From Pseudomonadota bacterium (GTDB taxonomy: Bacteria; Pseudomonadota; Gammaproteobacteria; Steroidobacterales; GCA-2729495), in assembly GCA_963204745.1 (NCBI GenBank), contig CAUJHF010000017.1, positions 94,392-158,391 of the forward strand: a stretch of 64,000 nt of DNA. The letters are read 5' to 3'. Both the position numbers and the translations under genes were made by a program. Below are positions 58,278 through 64,000 of the stretch, one piece after another (position 1 is the stretch's first letter; each line of letters begins with the position of its first letter). The notes under the pieces were generated by a model, which saw nothing but the letters and a program-made list of their open reading frames with translations, did not search any database and was not told the origin of the DNA.

Positions 58278-59188
58278 TGCCGGCGAACGGGGCGACAGCC
58301 ATGCGCAACGCAGGCTTTACAGGTTCGGCGGGCGACAGGTGGAGTCTGGCCTGGTCGCTGGGTATCCACGGGGCGCTGTTGTTGATCATCCTCCTCGGCG
58401 GGATTGTTATTCCGCACAAGCCCACGCCTTCGGATCTGGGTATCAAGGCGACGCTCATCGATCCCGATGCCGTGCGCAAGATGCGGCGCCGGCCATCGCC
58501 GCCGGCACCTGAGGTGCGACCAGCCGAGCCGCCGCAGCCGGACCTGGCGGTACAGAAGGCTGCGGCGGACAAGTTGCAGGCTGAACGCGAGCGCAAGCTG
58601 AGCGAGCAGAAGCTTGCGGAAAAAAAGCTCGCCGACCAGAAGGCAACAGAGGCCAGGCGTGCAGAGCAGGAATCCGCTGAAAAGAAGCTCGTAGCAAAAA
58701 AGCTTGCCGAGCAGAAAGCCGCGGAAAAGAAAGCCGCGGAAAAGAAGGCGGCTGAGAAGAAGGCAGCGGACAAGGTTGCGGCTGACAAGGCGGCAGCCGA
58801 GAAGGCCGAAGCGCAACGTCGGGCCGCCGAGGAAACACGTCGCCGCGCCGCGCAGGCTGAACTCGATCGCCAGCTGGCTGAGGAAGATGCCTTGCTGGCA
58901 GCGGCCGATTCTGGCGCGCTGGCTGAGTATGTCGCGCTCATCGCACAGAAAGTGGAGCGCAACTGGGTGCGTCCGCCAAGTGCCAAAGCCGGGCTTGAGT
59001 GTGAGCTGAGCGTTACGCAGATTCCTGGCGGCCAGGTGACCGGTGTGCGTATCGGTAACTGTCCTGCGGATGATGCAGTCCGTCGCTCGATTGAGGCCGC
59101 AGTGCTCCGCGCCTCGCCGCTGCCCATGCCGGCCAATCAGGCCTTGTTCGACCGAAACTTGCGCTTTGTATTCAAACCGCAAGAATAG
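58277..59188 (+). CDS. tolA: Tol-Pal system protein TolA
   Basis: TolA spans the periplasm and links TolQR to TolB-Pal. The 303-residue product has one membrane helix (about residues 21-41), a long Ala/Lys/Glu-rich helical domain (about 75-205, with repeated AAEKK units) and a globular C-terminal domain (YVALIAQKVERNWVRPPSAKAGLECELSVTQIPGGQVTGVRIGNCPAD), where two Cys may pair. The imperfect repeats in the helical region are seen in the DNA around 58715-58790. Confidence 0.93.
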   Translation: MPANGATAMRNAGFTGSAGDRWSLAWSLGIHGALLLIILLGGIVIPHKPTPSDLGIKATLIDPDAVRKMRRRPSPPAPEVRPAEPPQPDLAVQKAAADKLQAERERKLSEQKLAEKKLADQKATEARRAEQESAEKKLVAKKLAEQKAAEKKAAEKKAAEKKAADKVAADKAAAEKAEAQRRAAEETRRRAAQAELDRQLAEEDALLAAADSGALAEYVALIAQKVERNWVRPPSAKAGLECELSVTQIPGGQVTGVRIGNCPADDAVRRSIEAAVLRASPLPMPANQALFDRNLRFVFKPQE

Positions 59189-59216
59189 CCTTCAGGAAAT
59201 CCGGATAGTGAATCTC

Positions 59217-60527
59217 ATGAGCAGAATCAACTGGCAGCGCGCTGCTGCTGTTTTCGCCTTGCTGATGGTCTCGGCTGGCCTGCGTGCCGAGCTGCAGATC
59301 GAAATCACCGCGGGCGTGGACAAAGCGGTACCCATTGCCGTGGTGCCCTTTGGCTGGAGTGGTACGGGCGCCCGGCCGCCGCAGGATGCTGCAGCGATTG
59401 TGGCTGCCGACCTCGCGCGTTCCGGGCGATTCGCCCCCATGGACCGCAAGGACATGCTGCAACGGCCAACTGCGGGTACAGAAGTCGATTTCAGCGACTG
59501 GAAAATCCAGGGCAGCGATGTTCTCGTGATCGGGCAGGTCGTACAGGGAGCTGGCGACCAGTTCGAGATCCGGTTTCAGGTTTTCGATGTGCTGCGCGGC
59601 GAGCAGCTGCTCGGCTACCGGCAAGCTACAAACGCGGCGGATTTCCGCCGCAACAGCCATCGCGTGGCGGATCTGATTTACGAGAAGCTGACCGGGATCC
59701 GCGGCGTGTTTTCCACACGTATTGCCTACGTGACGGTCGCCGGCCCGGCCACAAAACGGATTTTCCGCCTGATTGTGACCGATGCCGACGGCGAGAACCC
59801 GCGCATCATGCTGGAGTCGGTGCAGCCGATCATGTCACCCGCCTGGTCGCCGGATGGCCGCCGAATCGCCTACGTATCCTTTGAAAACCGCCGTTCGGAA
59901 ATCTATGTGCAGGACCTGCGCTCCGGATCGCGCAAGCGGGTCTCGGCCCGGCCCGGAGTCAATGGGGCGCCGGCCTGGTCGCCGGACGGCCGAAAGCTTG
60001 CCGTGTCCTTGTCGCGGCAGGACGGCAATCTGGATATCTACACGCTTGATCTGGACAGCCAGGTGCTGACCCGTCTGACCAGCGGTGCGGCGATCGACAC
60101 GGAGCCCGCCTGGTCGCTCGACGGCCAGCAGATTTACTACACTTCCGACTCGACCGGTGGACCGCAGGTATACCGTGTTCCGGCGCTGGGCGGAGCAAGC
60201 CAGCGCGTGACCTTCGAAGGCAGCTACAACGCGAGGCCGCGAATGTCGCCTGATGGCAAACAGCTGGCCGTGGTGCATAACGATCGCGGCAACTATAGAA
60301 TTGCGCTCGTCGATCTGGCCCGGTCCTATACCCAGGTGCTGTCCGATGGCCGGCTGGATGAGTCGCCGAGCTTTGCTCCCAACGGTGAAACGCTGATCTA
60401 CGCGACCCGCGAGGGCAAGCGGGGGGTGCTGGCAACGGTAAGCGCGAACGGTCGTATCAAGCAGCGCCTCTCGACGGTAGAGGGTGATGTGCGAGAGCCG
60501 GCCTGGTCACCCTTTCCGCCAAACTGA
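59217..60527 (+). CDS. tolB: Tol-Pal system protein TolB
   Basis: The 436-residue periplasmic product has a signal peptide (AAAVFALLMVSAGLRA), an N-terminal alpha/beta domain (AVPIAVVPFGWSG, GSDVLVIGQVVQGAGDQFEIRFQVFDVLRGEQLLGYR) and a six-bladed propeller with repeated SPAWSPDGRRIAYVS-type blocks. TolB binds Pal and TolA. The start is the ATG at 59217; a GTG at 59208 is in frame. Confidence 0.96.
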   Translation: MSRINWQRAAAVFALLMVSAGLRAELQIEITAGVDKAVPIAVVPFGWSGTGARPPQDAAAIVAADLARSGRFAPMDRKDMLQRPTAGTEVDFSDWKIQGSDVLVIGQVVQGAGDQFEIRFQVFDVLRGEQLLGYRQATNAADFRRNSHRVADLIYEKLTGIRGVFSTRIAYVTVAGPATKRIFRLIVTDADGENPRIMLESVQPIMSPAWSPDGRRIAYVSFENRRSEIYVQDLRSGSRKRVSARPGVNGAPAWSPDGRKLAVSLSRQDGNLDIYTLDLDSQVLTRLTSGAAIDTEPAWSLDGQQIYYTSDSTGGPQVYRVPALGGASQRVTFEGSYNARPRMSPDGKQLAVVHNDRGNYRIALVDLARSYTQVLSDGRLDESPSFAPNGETLIYATREGKRGVLATVSANGRIKQRLSTVEGDVREPAWSPFPPN

Positions 60528-60607
60528 GCAGCCCTCCGGGCCGGTTCAGTGGCAGAACAAGTTTGTATACGGTTTTTTTTCAGGCTTTTTTCAGGGAGTT
60601 TGCGTAC

Positions 60608-61147
60608 ATGACGATGATGAAGAGTCTTGCTGCGTTGCTGACCGTTGCATTGCTTGCAGCATGCGCTGGGCCATCCAGATCCACGGTTGACGAGAATGCT
60701 GCCGGAACTGCTGGTACGCAGACGGGCGGTGCAATGTCGTCTGGTGTGGGCGAGGGTGGCATGGGGCAGGGTGCGACGATGGGCGGCAGCGCGCTGGGTG
60801 GCCCTGGCGCCTCGCAGGAGAACCGCATCATTTACTTCGAATATGACCGTTTCGATGTGAAGTCGGAGTACAACGCGGTGCTGCAGGCGCATGGCAAGTA
60901 TCTTTCTGCCAACCCGACATCCAGGGTGCGGCTGGAGGGTCATGCGGATGAGCGCGGCAGCCGCGAGTACAACATTGGTCTGGGCGAGAAGCGTGCTCAG
61001 GCAGTGCGCAACGTCCTGCTGTTGCAGGGCGCGGCTTCGGACCAGATCAACACGGTGAGCTTCGGTGAAGAGCGCCCCGCAGTCACCGGTGACGACGAGG
61101 AAGCCTGGTCGCTGAATCGTCGCGTTGAGATCGTATACGGGCAGTAA
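60608..61147 (+). CDS. pal: peptidoglycan-associated lipoprotein Pal
   Basis: The 179-residue product has a lipobox LLAAC (Cys19), a Gly/Ser/Met-rich linker (about 25-70) and an OmpA-like domain: IIYFEYDRFDVKSEYNAVLQAHGKYL, VRLEGHADERGSREYNIGLGEKRAQAVRNVL (peptidoglycan-binding Asp/Arg) and SLNRRVEIVYGQ. The glycine-rich linker is longer than in E. coli. AGGGAG precedes the ATG at 60608. Confidence 0.96.
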   Translation: MTMMKSLAALLTVALLAACAGPSRSTVDENAAGTAGTQTGGAMSSGVGEGGMGQGATMGGSALGGPGASQENRIIYFEYDRFDVKSEYNAVLQAHGKYLSANPTSRVRLEGHADERGSREYNIGLGEKRAQAVRNVLLLQGAASDQINTVSFGEERPAVTGDDEEAWSLNRRVEIVYGQ

Positions 61148-61162
61148 GCCCTGGAGTCCGGC

Positions 61163-61975
61163 ATGTTGCAGTCCCGAATCCGCTGGCCTTCATTCCACAC
61201 TCCCCTGATCGCAACCACCCTGGTTGCGATCCTGGGGGCGGGGTGTGCGCTCGTGCCTCCAGAGGAAGATCCGACCTACATCAAGCTGTCAGAGCTTGAT
61301 TCCCGGCTGACCAGGGTTGAGCGGGTGATCGACAGCGAGGGTCTGGTGAATATCCTCAAACAGATCGAGCAGCTGCAGTCCGATAGCCAGACCCTGCGCG
61401 GGCAGGTCGAGCAGCTGCAGTTTCAGCTTGAGCAGGCCAATACCGCACAAAAACAGCAGTACCAGGATGTAGACCGGCGTCTGCAGGGCATCGAGAAGTC
61501 GGCCACCGAGCGGAGCAGCCAGCAGGGTGATGGCGCAAGCGTGCTCGACGGCAAGGAACTGAAAGCCGGCCAGTTGCCGGTGCCGGGTGGCAGCGACCGC
61601 GCGAACTACCAGGCAGCCTTCGAGTTGCTGAAGCAGGGTCGTCACAAGGAAGCCAATGCAGCGCTGCACCAGTTCATGGTGGCTTTTCCCGACAGTTCGC
61701 TGATCGACAATGCGCAGTACTGGCTCGCCGAGACCGACTACGTCCGTCAGCGCTACGAGAAGGCCCTGGCGGCATTCAGCGTCGTGGTAGACAAATACCC
61801 CAAGTCACGCAAGATTCCCGATGCGCTGCTCAAGATCGGCTACTGCAACTACGAGCTGAAGCGTTACTCGGCAGCCCGCAAGTCCCTGCAGGCTGTGGTT
61901 GCCAGCTATCCGGAAACCACCGCAGCGCGTCTGGCTGGCCAGCGACTGGAGACCATGCGCGGCGAGGGCACCTAG
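61163..61975 (+). CDS. cpoB: cell division coordinator CpoB (YbgF)
   Basis: CpoB links peptidoglycan synthesis to Tol-Pal action at division. The 270-residue product has an export signal, a trimeric coiled-coil region (about 45-112, with LKQIEQLQSDSQTLRGQVEQLQFQLEQ) and TPR repeats (RANYQAAFELLKQGRHKEANAALHQFMVAFPDSSLIDNAQYWLAE and two more). The signal ends ILGAGC, so it might be a lipoprotein with Cys28, unlike E. coli CpoB; the -3 residue (Gly) is poor for a lipobox. Confidence 0.93.
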   Translation: MLQSRIRWPSFHTPLIATTLVAILGAGCALVPPEEDPTYIKLSELDSRLTRVERVIDSEGLVNILKQIEQLQSDSQTLRGQVEQLQFQLEQANTAQKQQYQDVDRRLQGIEKSATERSSQQGDGASVLDGKELKAGQLPVPGGSDRANYQAAFELLKQGRHKEANAALHQFMVAFPDSSLIDNAQYWLAETDYVRQRYEKALAAFSVVVDKYPKSRKIPDALLKIGYCNYELKRYSAARKSLQAVVASYPETTAARLAGQRLETMRGEGT

Positions 61976-62014
61976 CCGGCTCGCGGCCTGCTGCCCGTCC
62001 TGCCGTAGACAGCC

Positions 62015-62656
62015 GTGTCAGCCCTGCGTATCAGCGAGATATTCCATTCCCTGCAGGGCGAGTCGCGTCCGGCAGGCTATCCGACCGCTTTTGTGCGGCT
62101 TACCGGTTGCCCGCTCCGCTGTGTCTATTGCGATACCAGCTATGCGTTCCAGGGTGGGACTCGCCAGACCGTTGCCGAGGTTCTCGACCAGGTACGGACC
62201 TTTGGTGTCCGCTACGTATGTGTGACCGGTGGCGAGCCGCTGGCGCAGCCTGCGTGCCTTGCGCTCCTGACAGCATTGTGTGATGCGGGTTATGCGGTCT
62301 CCCTGGAGACGAGCGGGGCGCTTGATATCTCGGCGGTTGATCCGCGGGTAACTGTGGTTCTGGATATCAAGACGCCGGATTCCGGTGAGAGTGAACGGAA
62401 CCTCTGGGAGAACATTCCACGCCTGAAGCGTGATGACCAGATCAAATTCGTGATCTGCAGCCGGTCCGATTACGACTGGTCAAAGGAAGTGCTGGCCGAA
62501 CGTCAACTGGACAGCCGGTGTGAAGTGCTGTTTTCGCCTTCCTGGGGGCAGCTCGCCGCCCGGGATCTGGCGGAATGGGTGCTTGCTGACCAATTACCGG
62601 TGCGCTTCCAGCTGCAGTTGCATAAATATCTCTGGGGCGATGCGCCGGGGCACTGA
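62015..62656 (+). CDS. queE: 7-carboxy-7-deazaguanine synthase QueE
   Basis: This 213-residue radical SAM enzyme makes the queuosine precursor CDG. The cluster motif is CxxxCxxC: Cys32, Cys36 and Cys39 in [11 protein letters not shown]. It has an N-terminal [11 protein letters not shown] substrate-binding stretch, VTGGEPL and a C-terminal QLHKYLWG. It starts with GTG at 62015. queC follows after two bases, as in the Pseudomonas tol-queE-queC order. Confidence 0.94.
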   Translation: MSALRISEIFHSLQGESRPAGYPTAFVRLTGCPLRCVYCDTSYAFQGGTRQTVAEVLDQVRTFGVRYVCVTGGEPLAQPACLALLTALCDAGYAVSLETSGALDISAVDPRVTVVLDIKTPDSGESERNLWENIPRLKRDDQIKFVICSRSDYDWSKEVLAERQLDSRCEVLFSPSWGQLAARDLAEWVLADQLPVRFQLQLHKYLWGDAPGH

Positions 62657-62658
62657 GC

Positions 62659-63363
62659 ATGTCAGTGCAGAGAAAACGTGCCGTGGTGCTGCTTTCCGGG
62701 GGTATGGACTCTGCGGTCTGTCTGGCAATGGCCCGTCATGACGGCTTTGCGTGTTACGCGCTCAGCTTTGACTATGGTCAGCGTCACAGGGCCGAGCTGC
62801 ATGCGGCAGCCGGGGTCGCCCAAGTTGCCGGTGCGACCGAGCATCGCACGCTCACGATCGGTCTGGGCGAGATCGGTGGTTCTGCACTGACCGACAGCAG
62901 GATCGCCGTACCAGACAAGCCGGGTGAGGGGATCCCCGTCACCTATGTCCCGGCACGGAATACGGTATTTCTGGCTTTTGCGCTCGGCTGGGCCGAAGTC
63001 CTTGATGCCGACCGCATCTATACCGGCGTGAATGCCGTCGACTACTCCGGCTATCCTGATTGCCGGCCGGAATACCTGCAGGCCTTCCAGCGCCTGGCCG
63101 ATCTCGCCACGCGCCGTGGTGTCGAGGGCAAGTCCATCGAACTGCATGCACCGCTGCTCGCGATGAGCAAGGCGGCAATCGTGCGCGAAGGAATTCGTCT
63201 CGGTGTCGACTTTGCGCAGACGGTATCCTGCTATCAGGCTGCTGAAGATGGCGCGGCCTGCGGGCGCTGCGATGCCTGTCGCCTTCGGCATGCCGGTTTT
63301 ACGGCAGCGGGAATTCCCGATCCGACCCGCTATCGTTTGCCTGATCCAGACCTGCCGGCATAG
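62659..63363 (+). CDS. queC: 7-cyano-7-deazaguanine synthase QueC
   Basis: QueC converts CDG to preQ0 using ATP and ammonia. The 234-residue product has the N-type ATP pyrophosphatase P-loop [40 protein letters not shown] and the C-terminal zinc site [24 protein letters not shown] (Cys residues of a CxxCxxC-type site). It works with QueE just upstream. tRNA-Lys follows. Confidence 0.96.
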   Translation: MSVQRKRAVVLLSGGMDSAVCLAMARHDGFACYALSFDYGQRHRAELHAAAGVAQVAGATEHRTLTIGLGEIGGSALTDSRIAVPDKPGEGIPVTYVPARNTVFLAFALGWAEVLDADRIYTGVNAVDYSGYPDCRPEYLQAFQRLADLATRRGVEGKSIELHAPLLAMSKAAIVREGIRLGVDFAQTVSCYQAAEDGAACGRCDACRLRHAGFTAAGIPDPTRYRLPDPDLPA

Positions 63364-63366
63364 AAT
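63337..63366 (+). promoter_or_regulatory. candidate tRNA-Lys promoter
   Basis: TTGCCT (63337-63342) and TAGAAT (63361-63366) are 18 bases apart. The start would be near 63373, about 35 bases before the tRNA. The -35 lies inside the end of queC. Confidence 0.5.
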
Positions 63367-63407
63367 GCCGCGCGTCCAAAGCCCTCGCGGCACCCGATAC
63401 CCGATAT

Positions 63408-63483
63408 GGGCCGTTAGCTCAGGTGGTAGAGCATCGGACTTTTAATCCGTTGGTCGATGGTTCGAGTCCATCACGGCCCACCA
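63408..63483 (+). tRNA. tRNA-Lys (anticodon UUU)
   Basis: The 76-base gene has acceptor arm GGGCCGT/ACGGCCC, D arm TAGCTCAGGTGGTAGAGC, anticodon stem TCGGA/TCCGT with loop CTTTTAA (anticodon UUU), T arm GGTTCGAGTCC and an encoded CCA. Confidence 0.97.
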
Positions 63484-63499
63484 ACTCCGCATTTCGGCA

Positions 63500-64000
63500 C
63501 TAATTCCGATCCGATCCTCTGCGGTTGGCCAGAAATCGGTGGCTGCTGATATAAATCAGCGTAAGAACGCTCACTGCGCCGATGACAATGAGTACATCGA
63601 CTGGTTTCCAGGCAGGGGTGACGACCGGCCAAAACGAGGCTGCCAGGGCCCCTCCGGCCAGGACCAGATTACGGATAACCAGCCAGATGCTTAACGGCTG
63701 CGGAGCGCCGCCGCAGCCGCAGTCCAGGTCGCGTCTGCCCCGACCGAGATTCACCGCCATAGCCAGTGCATAGATCAGGAGCAGGCTCGCAGCAGCTGGT
63801 AGCGCTGCGTTAATGTCCAGTATCAATCCCGCGACAATTAGCGCTTCGGCCCATGGCAAAATGTCTGCCAGACTGATTGCCCAGCGCGGTGGCAGCAACT
63901 GATATGCGAGCATGGCAGCGTAGAAATCCCGGCGATTGCGGAGCTTGCTGACCGCCGCCGTCGCGAACAGGATGCTGAGACCCAAGCGGATGATCAGGCT
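63500..64000 (-). CDS. MauE/DoxX-like membrane protein, N-terminus outside window
   Basis: The frame runs to the window edge without a stop, so the true start may lie outside; a TTG at 63985 is possible but unproven. About 167 residues are visible with four to five membrane helices. AAVSKLRNRRDFYAAMLAYQLLP, LPWAEALIVAGLIL and DCGCGGAPQPLSIWLVIRNLVLAG match the MauE family (methylamine utilisation, respiratory-chain disulfide formation). The CGC pair is the likely redox motif. Without its neighbours a role in methylamine use cannot be claimed. Confidence 0.75.
   Translation of the reverse strand, partial: SLIIRLGLSILFATAAVSKLRNRRDFYAAMLAYQLLPPRWAISLADILPWAEALIVAGLILDINAALPAAASLLLIYALAMAVNLGRGRRDLDCGCGGAPQPLSIWLVIRNLVLAGGALAASFWPVVTPAWKPVDVLIVIGAVSVLTLIYISSHRFLANRRGSDRN

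Noticed and set aside
58715..58800. Repeated GAAAAGAAGGC-type units considered as a tandem repeat element or CRISPR
   Set aside because: They encode the Ala/Lys/Glu helical domain of TolA in frame and have no spacers.

Overview
The window is GC-rich, densely coded bacterial DNA, almost certainly chromosomal and from a gammaproteobacterium. The evidence is conserved gene order. Two blocks match the Escherichia coli layout: rluC / yceF / yceD-rpmF-plsX-fabH, and clpS-clpA-infA-aat-trxB-ftsK-lolA-rarA-serS. ruvCAB running into tolQRAB-pal-cpoB-queE-queC is also typical of the class, as is the ribosome factor darP. A lexA-imuA-imuB-dnaE2 mutagenesis cassette, a type II secretion gspCDEF block and an NAD-type isocitrate dehydrogenase argue against Enterobacteria. 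They fit better with high-GC, early-branching lineages (Xanthomonadales/Nevskiales/Steroidobacterales-like); that placement is inference. I see no phage, insertion sequence, CRISPR array or rRNA.

Layout. 1-5.4 kb: end of rluC, the Maf pyrophosphatase yceF (reverse), the yceD-rpmF-plsX-fabH operon, and an L,D-transpeptidase that converges on an Lpp-like lipoprotein gene across a shared terminator. 5.7-11.4 kb: an SOS operon (lexA-imuA-imuB-dnaE2) with two tandem SOS boxes over a near-consensus promoter. 11.4-17.6 kb, reverse: a small acidic protein and gspC-gspD-gspE-gspF. 17.9-32.2 kb: N-degron proteolysis genes (clpS, clpA, aat), infA, a GNAT-like gene, trxB, ftsK, lolA, a VanZ-like gene, rarA, serS and a prolyl oligopeptidase. 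32.2-36 kb: a Bax-inhibitor-1 family protein, tRNA-Ser(UGA), a small lipoprotein, a degenerate histidine phosphatase, trmH, NAD-isocitrate dehydrogenase and tRNA-Arg(CCU). 36-49.3 kb is the most accessory-like part: glutathione-dependent formaldehyde dehydrogenase, membrane proteins, an alpha/beta hydrolase, a dicarboxylate/glutamate symporter, the Na+/H+ antiporter nhaD, a patatin fused to an outer-membrane barrel, a CBS / CDGSH / SET-domain trio, darP, a cytochrome c with a cysteine-containing secreted partner, and a DUF5658-like protein. 49.4-54.9 kb: the whole 2-oxoglutarate dehydrogenase complex (sucA-sucB-lpdA). 54.9-63.4 kb: ruvC-ruvA-ruvB, tolQ-R-A-B, pal, cpoB, queE and queC, then tRNA-Lys(UUU). 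The window ends in a partial MauE-like membrane protein.

How the genes work together. The SOS operon encodes its own repressor together with a translesion mutasome. The L,D-transpeptidase and Lpp-like protein probably tether the outer membrane to peptidoglycan, and Tol-Pal provides a second envelope linkage at division. ClpS, ClpA and Aat form an N-degron pathway. NhaD beside a cation-coupled dicarboxylate symporter suggests use of a sodium gradient. The points most worth a second look are an N-terminally shortened ImuB, a GspE that has lost all four zinc-binding cysteines, a histidine-phosphatase-like protein lacking its second catalytic histidine, the CBS/CDGSH/SET trio, and the cytochrome c / four-cysteine secreted protein pair.
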